A stretch of 27,048 bases of DNA, taken from the NCBI GenBank assembly GCA_934692455.1, contig CAKUTY010000004.1, positions 1-27,048 of the forward strand, in the 5' to 3' direction. The DNA comes from an uncultured Erysipelotrichaceae bacterium (GTDB lineage Bacteria > Bacillota_I > Bacilli_A > Erysipelotrichales > Erysipelotrichaceae). The number at the start of each line of letters is the position of its first letter. The stretch's first letter is position 1. The position numbers were made by a program, and so were the translations under genes. Of this stretch, positions 7,357 to 14,786 are shown piece after piece. The notes under the pieces were generated by a model. The model worked only from the letters and a program-made list of their open reading frames with translations, was not told the DNA's origin and searched no databases.

Positions 7357-7385
7357 AATATACCAAATGTGGTGTGGAATTTCAA
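7357..7385 (-). promoter_or_regulatory. Promoter of tRNA-Arg copy 1
   Basis: On the minus strand, TTGAAA (7385-7380), 17 bases, TATATT (7362-7357). The start of transcription would be about 10 bases before the tRNA. Confidence 0.75.
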
Positions 7386-7407
7386 TAAGAAAATGAAAAA
7401 ATGGCAT

Positions 7408-7430
7408 AAAAAAATACCCTAATGGGTATT
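7408..7430 (-). terminator. Terminator of tRNA-Arg copy 2
   Basis: Identical to the copy 1 terminator, shifted by 178 bp: AATACCC/GGGTATT hairpin and seven T on the minus strand. Confidence 0.85.
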
Positions 7431-7441
7431 AATTTTTTAAG

Positions 7442-7517
7442 TGGCGTCCACGGGGCGATTCGAACGCCCGACCGTTCGCTTAGAAGGCGAATGCTCTATC
7501 CACTGAGCTACGAGGAC
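7442..7517 (-). tRNA. tRNA-Arg (anticodon UCU), copy 2
   Basis: Same 76-nt sequence as copy 1, including the encoded CCA and the U-U acceptor mismatch. It has its own promoter upstream (7538-7566), so the two copies are separate transcription units. Confidence 0.97.
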
Positions 7518-7537
7518 ATTTCCCTTAACGCATATCT

Positions 7538-7566
7538 ATATTACTATAGTGACAGATAAATTTCAA
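7538..7566 (-). promoter_or_regulatory. Promoter of tRNA-Arg copy 2
   Basis: On the minus strand, TTGAAA (7566-7561), 17 bases, TAATAT (7543-7538). Confidence 0.65.
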
Positions 7567-7902
7567 TAGTATTTTTACTTTAGTTCAATTTTCTACTAAA
7601 AAAGTTGGTTTAGTATCAGCGAGCATAATATTATGTGTAAGCATTAATATCTTTATCGTTGATCCGCTTGTTTTATAAAAGAAAAAGAAAAACATAATAA
7701 TAAAGTCTAAGGAAAAAACACTATAAATCTGTACAATAAAATGTATATTTAAAAGTGAATATTTTTTTAAAAAAAATTTAAAAAATATTTTTTAAACTTA
7801 TTTGAACAAGTTGATGATATTTTAATATTCATTTTTAGGGCACTTTTTGAATATTGTTAAAAAATAAGGTTTTTTAGCAAGAATTCTTTAGTAAAAAAGT
7901 TG
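7567..7902. other. Non-coding AT-rich region upstream of the arc promoter
   Basis: No convincing gene. It contains a nearly pure A/T stretch with runs of A and T at about helical spacing (7759-7797), which may bend DNA. It also has three copies of the octamer TGAATATT: 7756-7763 and 7848-7855 on the plus strand, 7824-7831 on the minus strand. TGAAT is the half-site of ArgR/AhrC boxes, so an arginine repressor/activator could bind here, although the spacing is not that of a classical 18-bp box. Confidence 0.4.
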
Positions 7903-7920
7903 AATGTAAACGCTTGCAAA
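7903..7920. promoter_or_regulatory. CcpA catabolite-responsive element (cre)
   Basis: AATGTAAACGCTTGCAAA fits the cre consensus WWTGNAARCGNWWWCAWW at all but one position (G for W). It covers the -35 box of the arc promoter, so CcpA binding should repress when a preferred sugar is present. Catabolite repression of arc operons is known in Firmicutes. Confidence 0.75.
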
Positions 7921-7941
7921 AATTTAAGGGAATGGTATTAT
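7914..7941 (+). promoter_or_regulatory. Promoter of the arc leader and operon
   Basis: TTGCAA (7914-7919), 16 bases, TATTAT (7936-7941). The transcription start should fall around 7948-7950, at the ATG of the mini-ORF described below. Confidence 0.65.
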
Positions 7942-7949
7942 ATAGACAT

Positions 7950-8015
7950 ATGAGGAACAGGCGTATTTATTTACACGAAATAGCTAAAAACAGCACACGA
8001 TATTTAGGAAAGTAA
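7950..8015 (+). CDS. Putative arginine leader peptide of the arc operon, 21 aa
   Basis: ATG at 7950 opens a 21-codon frame that begins MRNRRIYLHE and ends NSTRYLGK, with TAA at 8013-8015. Arginine is at positions 2, 4, 5 and 17, written AGG, AGG, CGT and CGA, with no AGA although AGA is the common codon here. There is no ribosome binding site, but the ATG lies at or next to the predicted transcription start, so translation may be leaderless. Codons 15-21 are themselves the 5' arm of the downstream terminator. This is the geometry of a transcription attenuator in which ribosome position decides termination. The ORF is short and could be chance; start placement, Arg content and terminator overlap together make it credible. 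Function is inferred. Confidence 0.55.
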   Translation: MRNRRIYLHEIAKNSTRYLGK

Positions 8016-8062
8016 TTCTATAACTTTTAAAGGATTTCCTATAAAATCGATGTGCTTTTTTT
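7993..8062 (+). terminator. Intrinsic terminator (attenuator) in the arc leader
   Basis: The 5' arm 7993-8011 (starting GCACACGAT and ending AGGAAA) pairs with 8035-8055 (TTTCCT to ATCGATGTGC), with small bulges and a 23-nt loop, followed by seven T at 8056-8062. It lies 125 bases before arcA with no gene between, apart from the mini-ORF it overlaps. It therefore either attenuates arc transcription or ends a small RNA of about 115 nt. Confidence 0.75.
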
Positions 8063-8186
8063 ATAAAAAAAGGAAATAACAGAATATATTGGTCGCGAAC
8101 ATTATATTTTGTAGCATAGGGCGCTAGCGCTTAACACCCGACGCAATGATTTTCAAAAAAAGAATAGTGAGAGGTAAAACATTAAA
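8063..8186 (+). other. Distal arc leader between attenuator and arcA
   Basis: No ordinary gene. It contains a GC-rich palindrome GCGCTAGCGC (8121-8130), unusual in this AT-rich DNA, and a poor promoter-like pair TTGGTC/TAGCAT. A 14-codon frame MIFKKRIVRGKTLK (from ATG 8146) has a stop codon that overlaps the arcA start as ATGA; it has no ribosome binding site. The arcA ribosome binding site GAGAGG is at 8170-8175. Confidence 0.4.
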
Positions 8187-9413
8187 ATGAAAGGTATTCA
8201 TGTAACTAGTGAAATTAAACCACTAAAAAAAGTATTATTACACAGACCTGGTAAAGAATTATTAAATCTTACACCAGATACACTTGGCGAATTATTATTC
8301 GACGATATTCCATTCTTAAAGGTTGCTCAAGAAGAACACGATGCATTTGCTAAAATTTTAAGGGACAATGGTGTTGAAGTAGTTTACCTAGAAGATTTAG
8401 TTGCTGAAGTATTTGATGCTGATCCAGCTGTAAGAGAAAAATTCTTACACCAATTCATTAGCGAAGCTAACATCAAGACTGAACATTGGCACAAATTGTT
8501 GTTCGATTTCTATAACAAGATTGAAGACAATAAGGAATTAGTATTAAAGACTATGGAAGGTGTTAACCTTGCTGAAATCGATTATGATGTTAACAACTCT
8601 TTAGTTGACTTAGTTGATGGCGGTAACAAGATGCTTGTTAAACCAATGCCTAACCTATACTTCACTCGTGACCCATTTGGTTCAGTTGGTGATGGTGTAT
8701 CTCTAAACAAGATGTATTCTGAAACAAGAAATAGAGAAACAATCTATGCTGAATATGTATTCGATTACCATCCAGATTTCAAGGGTCTTGTTAGCAAGTG
8801 GTATGATAGGTATGATCCATTCCACATCGAAGGTGGCGATATCCTTAACTTAAATGAAACTACATTAGCTATCGGTATTTCTCAACGTACAGAACCAGAT
8901 GCAATCGATTTATTTGCTCATAAGGTATTTGCTAATCCTGATTGCAAGATTGAAACTATCTTAGCATTCAATATCCCAGTATCAAGAGCATTCATGCACT
9001 TAGATACAGTATTTACACAAATCGATGTTGATAAGTTCACTATCCACCCAGGAATCTTAGGACCTCTAGAAGTATTCAAGATCACTAAGGGTGAAAAAGA
9101 AGGTACTATCAAGGTTGAAAAGATGACTACTGAACTAGAAACAGTTCTAGCAGAAGCATTAGGTGTTGAAAAGGTTACTCTAATCCAATGTGGTGGTGGC
9201 GATCCAATCGCAGCTGATAGAGAACAATGGAATGATGGTTCTAACACATTATGTATCGCTCCAGGTGTTATCGTATGTTATGAAAGAAACGACGTAACCA
9301 ACGAAGTATTACGTAACTATGGCTTAAAGGTATTAACTATGCCAAGTGCTGAATTATCAAGAGGACGTGGAGGCCCTAGATGTATGTCAATGCCTCTAAT
9401 CCGTGAGGACTAA
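8187..9413 (+). CDS. arcA: Arginine deiminase
   Basis: A 408-residue enzyme that hydrolyses arginine to citrulline and ammonia, the first step of the arginine deiminase pathway. All active-site elements are visible: FTRDPF (159-164), EGGD (215-218), catalytic His271 in MHLDTVF, and the nucleophile Cys399 in RGGPRCMSMPL. The length is normal. It is the first structural gene of arcABCD and is followed after 41 bases by arcB. Expression is probably repressed by CcpA through the cre site and may be attenuated by the leader. The pathway yields ATP and ammonia, supporting energy supply and acid resistance. Confidence 0.98.
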   Translation: MKGIHVTSEIKPLKKVLLHRPGKELLNLTPDTLGELLFDDIPFLKVAQEEHDAFAKILRDNGVEVVYLEDLVAEVFDADPAVREKFLHQFISEANIKTEHWHKLLFDFYNKIEDNKELVLKTMEGVNLAEIDYDVNNSLVDLVDGGNKMLVKPMPNLYFTRDPFGSVGDGVSLNKMYSETRNRETIYAEYVFDYHPDFKGLVSKWYDRYDPFHIEGGDILNLNETTLAIGISQRTEPDAIDLFAHKVFANPDCKIETILAFNIPVSRAFMHLDTVFTQIDVDKFTIHPGILGPLEVFKITKGEKEGTIKVEKMTTELETVLAEALGVEKVTLIQCGGGDPIAADREQWNDGSNTLCIAPGVIVCYERNDVTNEVLRNYGLKVLTMPSAELSRGRGGPRCMSMPLIRED

Positions 9414-9454
9414 TTAAAAAAATAAAAACATTATTATTTAAAGGAGATTAAATT

Positions 9455-10447
9455 ATGCCAGTAAACTTAAGCGGACGCAATTTCTTAAAATTGCTAGATT
9501 TCACTACAGAAGAAATCGAATATCTAATTAAATTATCAAAAGAATTCAAAAACTTAAAATTAACTAATACACCTCATAAGTATCTTGCAGGTAAGAACAT
9601 TGTATTATTGTTCGAAAAGACTTCAACAAGAACTAGATGTTCATTCGAAGTTGCAGGACGTGACTTAGGTATGGGTGTAACTTACCTAGATCCAGGTTCT
9701 TCTCAAATGGGTAAGAAAGAATCTATCGAAGATACTGCTAGAGTATTAGGTAGAATGTACGATGGTATTGAATACCGTGGTTTCGCTCAAAGCATCGTAG
9801 AAGAATTAGCTGAAAATGCTGGTGTACCAGTTTGGAACGGTTTAACAACTGAATTCCACCCAACTCAAATGTTAGCTGATATGTTAACAATCGAAGAAAA
9901 CTTCGGTAGATTAAAGGGCTTAAACTTTGTATTCATGGGTGATGCTGGCAACAACGTTGGTAACTCATTAATGGTTGTTTGCGCTAAGTTAGGTGTAAAC
10001 TTCACTGCTTGTGGTCCAGCTAAGCAAATGCCAAACCCTGAACTTGTTGAAGAATGCAAGAAGCTTGCTGCTGAACATGGTTCTACAGTTACATTAACTG
10101 AGGATGTTGAAGCTGCAACTAAGGGTGCTCATGTAATCTATACTGATATTTGGGTATCAATGGGTGAACCTGATTCAGTTTGGGAAGAAAGAATTAAGTT
10201 ATTATCTCCTTATCAAGTTAATGCTAAGGTTATGGCTAATGCAGATCCTGAAGCTATCTTCATGCACTGCTTGCCTTCATTCCATGACTTAAAGACTACA
10301 ATCGGTAAGGATATCTATGACAAGTTCGGCTTGACAGAGATGGAAGTTTCAGATGAAGTATTTGAATCTAAACAATCTAAGGTCTTCGACGAAGCTGAAA
10401 ACAGAATGCATACAATCAAGGCTGTTATGTATGCAACTCTTAAATAA
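9455..10447 (+). CDS. arcB: Ornithine carbamoyltransferase (catabolic)
   Basis: A 330-residue enzyme that phosphorolyses citrulline to ornithine and carbamoyl phosphate in the ADI pathway. Motifs are the carbamoyl phosphate loop STRTR (57-61), DIWVSMGEP (from 231) and HCLPSFHD (271-278), where C272 contacts ornithine. AAAGGAG lies upstream of the ATG. It sits between arcA and arcC, so the catabolic role is favoured over arginine synthesis; no arg biosynthetic genes are nearby. Confidence 0.97.
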   Translation: MPVNLSGRNFLKLLDFTTEEIEYLIKLSKEFKNLKLTNTPHKYLAGKNIVLLFEKTSTRTRCSFEVAGRDLGMGVTYLDPGSSQMGKKESIEDTARVLGRMYDGIEYRGFAQSIVEELAENAGVPVWNGLTTEFHPTQMLADMLTIEENFGRLKGLNFVFMGDAGNNVGNSLMVVCAKLGVNFTACGPAKQMPNPELVEECKKLAAEHGSTVTLTEDVEAATKGAHVIYTDIWVSMGEPDSVWEERIKLLSPYQVNAKVMANADPEAIFMHCLPSFHDLKTTIGKDIYDKFGLTEMEVSDEVFESKQSKVFDEAENRMHTIKAVMYATLK

Positions 10448-10449
10448 TA

Positions 10450-11388
10450 ATGGCTAAAAAAAGATTAGTAATCGCTCTTGGGGGTAATGCTTTAGGCAAT
10501 ACCCCTGAAGAGCAATTAGCTCTAGTTAAAAACACTGCTACAACAATCGTAGACTTAGTCGAAGAAGGATACGATGTTATCGTAGGTCACGGTAATGGTC
10601 CACAAGTTGGCATGATTAACTTAGCTATGGAATATTCTGCTAATAATGGCGGTAAGACTCCAGCTATGCCATTCCCAGAATGTGGTGCTATGACTCAAGG
10701 CTACATTGGTTATCATTTACAACAAGCAATTGGACGTGAATTAAATAAGCGTCATTTAAACAGAGAATGTGTAACAGTGGTTACACAAGTTGTCGTTGAT
10801 AAGAACGATAAGGCATTCGAAAATCCTACTAAGCCAATTGGTGCTTTCTATTCTGAAGAAGATGCAAAAGCTATCATGGCTGAAAAAGGTTACATCTTTA
10901 AAGAAGATGCTGGTAGAGGATGGCGTAGAGTTGTACCTTCTCCAAAACCAGTTAGAATTGTTGAATTAGATGTAGTTGAAAAGCTAACAGAAGCAGGTTT
11001 CGTAACTGTTACTGTTGGTGGTGGTGGTATCCCAGTTGTTGAATCTGATGATGGATACGAAGGTGTTGCATCAGTTATCGATAAGGATAGAGCATCATCA
11101 AAACTTGCTTTAGATTTACATGCAGATATGCTTGTAATCTTAACAGCTGTTGATCGCGTTTGCATCAACTTTAATAAACCTGACCAAAAAGCTTTAGCTG
11201 AAATGACTGTAGCTGAGGCTAAACAATATATTTCTGAAGGACACTTCGCCCCAGGTAGTATGCTACCAAAAGTAGAAGCTTGTCTAGAATATGTTGAAAA
11301 TACAGAAAACGGTCAAGCATTAATCACTTCTCTTGAAAAAGCGAAGGCTGCATTAAATGGCGAGACTGGTACTGTAATTCATAAATAA
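10450..11388 (+). CDS. arcC: Carbamate kinase
   Basis: A 312-residue enzyme that transfers phosphate from carbamoyl phosphate to ADP, giving ATP, CO2 and ammonia, the energy-yielding last step of the pathway. Typical motifs are ALGGNALG near the N-terminus, GHGNGPQVGMINLA (about 46-59) and VTVGGGGIPVV near residue 192. The ATG lies 2 bases after the arcB stop codon, and I see no ribosome binding site in the arcB tail, so translation probably depends on coupling to arcB. Confidence 0.97.
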   Translation: MAKKRLVIALGGNALGNTPEEQLALVKNTATTIVDLVEEGYDVIVGHGNGPQVGMINLAMEYSANNGGKTPAMPFPECGAMTQGYIGYHLQQAIGRELNKRHLNRECVTVVTQVVVDKNDKAFENPTKPIGAFYSEEDAKAIMAEKGYIFKEDAGRGWRRVVPSPKPVRIVELDVVEKLTEAGFVTVTVGGGGIPVVESDDGYEGVASVIDKDRASSKLALDLHADMLVILTAVDRVCINFNKPDQKALAEMTVAEAKQYISEGHFAPGSMLPKVEACLEYVENTENGQALITSLEKAKAALNGETGTVIHK

Positions 11389-11414
11389 TCTTTTAGATAT
11401 AAGGAGGGGAAAAT

Positions 11415-12830
11415 ATGTCTGAAAAGAAAAAGAAGAAGGGTGGTATTACATCATTTAGTATCCTTCTACTAATCATCATTGCATTAGCAATTATTTCTCA
11501 CTTTGTTCCTGGAGTTGAGAATCCTGCTACTTTAGCAGACGTTGTTATGGCACCATTTAATGGTTTCCAAGATGCAATTGAAGTATGTGTCTTCGTTCTA
11601 GTGTTAGGTGGCTTCCTAAATGTAGTTACAAAGACTGGCGCATTAGACACAGGTATCCGTGTACTTGTTAAGAAACTTAAGGGTAAAGAAATCAGAATTA
11701 TTCCAATTTTGATGGCTGTATTCGCAATCTGTGGTTCTACATACGGTATGTGTGAAGAAACTGTAGGTTTCTATGCTCTAATTTGTGCAACAATGGTTGC
11801 TGCTGGTTTCGATACAATCGTTGGTGCTGCAACTATCTTATTAGGTGCTGGTATCGGTTGTCTAGGTTCAACTGTTAACCCATTCGCTACAGGTATCGCT
11901 TCTGATGCTATCGTAGCTACTGGCGTTGAAGTAAACCAAGGTAATGTAATGTTACTAGGTATTATCTTATTAGTTGTTTCTTATGCAATTGCTGTAACTT
12001 ATGTTATGAAGTATGCTAAGAAAGTTCAAAACGAAAAGGGCTCTATCTTATCTGCTGGTGAAACTGAAGCTATGATGGAACATTATGCTCAAGGTGATAC
12101 TTCTGAAGATGAAAAGCTAACTGGTAAACAAAAAGCTGTTCTAATTATCTTCGCATTAACATTCGTAGTAATGATTCTATCAGTTATCCCTTGGGATGGT
12201 TTATTCGGTGAAGAATGGCATGAAGCTGTATTCGGTTGGTCTGCATTCTTAACTGGTGACCCTCTAGGCTTCTGGTGGTTCGGTCACTTAGCAATGTGGT
12301 TCTTCATGAGTGCTATCGTTATCGGTTTAATCGGCGGTCTTGGTGAAAAGGGTATCGTTGACGCTTTCATCGCTGGTTCTGCTGATATCATTTCTGTAGT
12401 ATTAATTATCGCAGTTGCTCGTGGTGCTTCTGTAATCCTATTCTCTACTGGTTTAGGTGAAGTTATCCTACAATCTTCTGCTAACTTCTTAAGAGGTGTT
12501 CCAGCATTCGTTTATGCTCCACTATCTTACTTACTATATTTATTATTATCATTCTTGATCCCATCAACTTCTGGTTTAGCAAGTGCTTCTATGGGTATCA
12601 TGGGTCCTCTAACTGCTCAAATCGGTTTCAACCCAGCTGTAATGGTAATGATCTTCTCTGCTGCTTCAGGTGTTATTAACCTATTCACTCCAACTTCTGG
12701 TGTTGTTATGGGTGGTCTATCAATCGCTAAGGTTGAATATAGCACTTGGTTAAAGTGGGTACGTAACTGTATCTTAATGATTATGTTATCTTCAGCTGTA
12801 ATCCTAACAGTTGCAATGTTAGTAATGTAA
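11415..12830 (+). CDS. YfcC-family transporter, probable arginine/ornithine antiporter
   Basis: A 471-residue integral membrane protein with about 12 hydrophobic segments, of the YfcC/DcuC-like family. Members next to arc genes act as arginine-ornithine exchangers (ArcD-type role). Visible family features are the lysine-rich N-terminus, PGVENPATLADVVMAPFNGF early on, TYGMCEETVGFY and FLIPSTSGLASASMGIMGPL. It has an excellent AAGGAGGGG ribosome binding site, closes the arc operon and is followed by a terminator. Arginine import coupled to ornithine export is inferred from the operon. Confidence 0.88.
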   Translation: MSEKKKKKGGITSFSILLLIIIALAIISHFVPGVENPATLADVVMAPFNGFQDAIEVCVFVLVLGGFLNVVTKTGALDTGIRVLVKKLKGKEIRIIPILMAVFAICGSTYGMCEETVGFYALICATMVAAGFDTIVGAATILLGAGIGCLGSTVNPFATGIASDAIVATGVEVNQGNVMLLGIILLVVSYAIAVTYVMKYAKKVQNEKGSILSAGETEAMMEHYAQGDTSEDEKLTGKQKAVLIIFALTFVVMILSVIPWDGLFGEEWHEAVFGWSAFLTGDPLGFWWFGHLAMWFFMSAIVIGLIGGLGEKGIVDAFIAGSADIISVVLIIAVARGASVILFSTGLGEVILQSSANFLRGVPAFVYAPLSYLLYLLLSFLIPSTSGLASASMGIMGPLTAQIGFNPAVMVMIFSAASGVINLFTPTSGVVMGGLSIAKVEYSTWLKWVRNCILMIMLSSAVILTVAMLVM

Positions 12831-12873
12831 TCATTCATTAAAAATTGAAATTTCCTAATTATTAAAAAATTGT

Positions 12874-12901
12874 AAAGGGTCTTCTTAATCGAAGGCCCTT
12901 T
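12874..12901 (+). terminator. Terminator of the arc operon
   Basis: AAAGGGTCTTC pairs with GAAGGCCCTTT around TTAATC. The T tract is short, so some read-through into argS is possible. Confidence 0.75.
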
Positions 12902-12975
12902 CTTATGGAATGATAAAAAAGTGCCAAAAGATACAAATATACATATAATGCTTTATTTATACGGTCATTTTTCAC

Positions 12976-13004
12976 TTAACAATAAAAAATGATTATGATA
13001 TTAT
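12976..13004 (+). promoter_or_regulatory. argS promoter, predicts leaderless mRNA
   Basis: TTAACA (12976-12981), 17 bases, TATTAT (12999-13004). Seven bases separate the -10 box from the argS ATG, so transcription should start at or just before the start codon. No ribosome binding site is present. Confidence 0.65.
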
Positions 13005-13011
13005 CTTAAGT

Positions 13012-14652
13012 ATGAATAAGATAGAGACTAAATTAGTAAGCGTTATTAGTGACGCAGTAAAAAAGACATTCGACCTTGATTCAGTAGAAGGATTAGTTAT
13101 GGTTGAAATTCCTCGTGACAATGCCAACGGTGACTACTCTAGTAATATTGCTATGCGTTTAGCAAAGTTATTAAAGAAGAAACCATTTGATATTGCCAAC
13201 GAATTAAAGGAAAACCTAACTGATGATGTTATTGATCATGTTGAAGTTGCGATGCCTGGTTTTATCAATTTCTGGATGAAGAAAGGTGCTATTGCAGATG
13301 TAATTAACACAGTATTTGATAAAGGCGAAGATTATGGTAAGAGCGATTTCGGTAAGGGCGAGAAATACTTAATCGAGTATGTTAGTGCTAACCCTACTGG
13401 TATTCTTCACTTAGGACATGCACGTGGTGCTGCTTGGGGTGATTCAACTGCTCGTATTATGAAGTTTGCTGGTTTTGATCCATTAAGAGAATACTACATC
13501 AATGATGCCGGTAACCAAATGGACATGCTAGCTTTATCAATTGAAGCTCGTTATAGAGAAAGTTATGGTCTTGACTTTGAAATTCCTGAAGATGGTTACC
13601 AAGGTGAAGACGTTAAGAATGTTGCTTTAAAAATCAGAGAAGCTGATGGTGATAAGTGGTTACATACACCAAGAGAAGAAATGTTAGCTTACTTTAAAGA
13701 AGAAGGCGAACGTTTAGAAATGGAAAGAATCCGTTTAGACCTTGAATACTATCGTTGCGAATTCGATTCTTGGATTTCAGAAGCTAAGTTAGTTGCTGAA
13801 AACAGAGTTGAACAAGCTGTTGCTAAGATGGAAGAAATGGGTCTAACTTATGAAGAAGACGGAGCTTTATGGTTCAAGTCTACTGAATTTGGTGATGATA
13901 AGAACCGTGTATTAAGAAAACAAAATGGTTTCTATACATACTTAACACCAGATATCGCTAACCACATTCATAAGGTTGAAAGAGGCTACAACAAGCTTAT
14001 TAACCTTTGGGGTGCAGACCACCATGGTTATATTCCTCGTATGCAAGCTGCTCTAACTGCTTTAGGTTATCCTAAGGGCACTCTTGAAGTAGACTTAATT
14101 CAAATGGTAAGACTTGTTGAAAATGGCGAAGAAGTTAAGATGAGTAAGCGTACAGGTAATGCTGTTACTATCAGAGAATTATGTGATGATGTTGGTGTTG
14201 ATGCAGCAAGATATTTCTTCTTATGCAGAGCTTTAGATACTCAATTTGACTTTGACTTAGGTTTAGCTAGATCACAAACAAATGATAACCCAGTATATTA
14301 TGTACAATATGCTTATGCTAGAATTTGTTCAATTCTTAAGAATGCTCCAGAGTACCATAGACAAGCTGAATATACTTTACTAAATACTGCTAAGGAAACT
14401 GACTTATTGAAGCACATCAATGAATTTACTGATACAGTAAACGATTGTGCTGTTCATAGAAGTCCTAACAAGTTATGCAACTATGCTCAAAAACTTGCAG
14501 GTTACTTCCATTCATTCTATGGTTCTTGCAAGGTTATCGATGAGACTCAACCCGAATTAATGAATGAACGTTTATGTCTATTAGAAGCTACTAAGATTAC
14601 TCTAAAGAATTGTCTAGAATTATTAGGTATCGAAGCTCCTGAAAAGATGTAA
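13012..14652 (+). CDS. argS: Arginyl-tRNA synthetase
   Basis: A 546-residue class I aminoacyl-tRNA synthetase that charges tRNA-Arg. It has the N-terminal tRNA-recognition domain (about 1-100), the HIGH-type motif HLGHA at 133-137 within SANPTGILHLGHARGAA, the KMSKR loop at 376-380, and the C-terminal anticodon-binding DALR domain. The length is normal. It lies directly after the arc operon but has its own promoter. No T-box is present upstream. Both argS and arc draw on the same arginine pool, and two tRNA-Arg genes lie just upstream of arc. Confidence 0.98.
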   Translation: MNKIETKLVSVISDAVKKTFDLDSVEGLVMVEIPRDNANGDYSSNIAMRLAKLLKKKPFDIANELKENLTDDVIDHVEVAMPGFINFWMKKGAIADVINTVFDKGEDYGKSDFGKGEKYLIEYVSANPTGILHLGHARGAAWGDSTARIMKFAGFDPLREYYINDAGNQMDMLALSIEARYRESYGLDFEIPEDGYQGEDVKNVALKIREADGDKWLHTPREEMLAYFKEEGERLEMERIRLDLEYYRCEFDSWISEAKLVAENRVEQAVAKMEEMGLTYEEDGALWFKSTEFGDDKNRVLRKQNGFYTYLTPDIANHIHKVERGYNKLINLWGADHHGYIPRMQAALTALGYPKGTLEVDLIQMVRLVENGEEVKMSKRTGNAVTIRELCDDVGVDAARYFFLCRALDTQFDFDLGLARSQTNDNPVYYVQYAYARICSILKNAPEYHRQAEYTLLNTAKETDLLKHINEFTDTVNDCAVHRSPNKLCNYAQKLAGYFHSFYGSCKVIDETQPELMNERLCLLEATKITLKNCLELLGIEAPEKM

Positions 14653-14686
14653 TCATAATTTTTAATTAAATTATTAATTGTGTATT

Positions 14687-14732
14687 AAACCCTTTTTGGT
14701 CAATTTTAGATAAGTAACCAAAAAGGGTTTTT
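14687..14732 (+). terminator. Strong terminator after argS
   Basis: AAACCCTTTTTGGT pairs perfectly with ACCAAAAAGGGTTT (14 bp) around a 16-nt loop, ending in a T run. Confidence 0.88.
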
Positions 14733-14734
14733 AT

Positions 14735-14763
14735 TTAAACAAAAATAGAATTTTGTATATACA
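14735..14763 (+). promoter_or_regulatory. Promoter of the hemolysin III-like gene
   Basis: TTAAAC (14735-14740), 17 bases, TATACA (14758-14763). Confidence 0.5.
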
Positions 14764-14786
14764 ATAACAGTATATGGAGGTCTTTT

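Larger units (their letters stand above)
7228..7521. repeat. Tandem duplication of a tRNA-Arg gene plus terminator
   Basis: A 116-bp unit (terminator, 3' spacer, whole tRNA-Arg and four bases of 5' flank) occurs at 7228-7343 and again at 7406-7521 without a visible difference. The 62 bases between the units and those beyond the second are unlike each other, except that each holds a TTGAAA-type promoter. The identity suggests recent duplication or gene conversion. Confidence 0.9.

Noticed and set aside
7228..7521. Direct repeats as a CRISPR array or mobile element
   Set aside because: Both units are complete tRNA genes with terminators; no short regular repeats, transposase or terminal inverted repeats.
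12840..13011. T-box leader upstream of argS
   Set aside because: The region holds the arc terminator and a promoter abutting the ATG; no T-box sequence or specifier stem.
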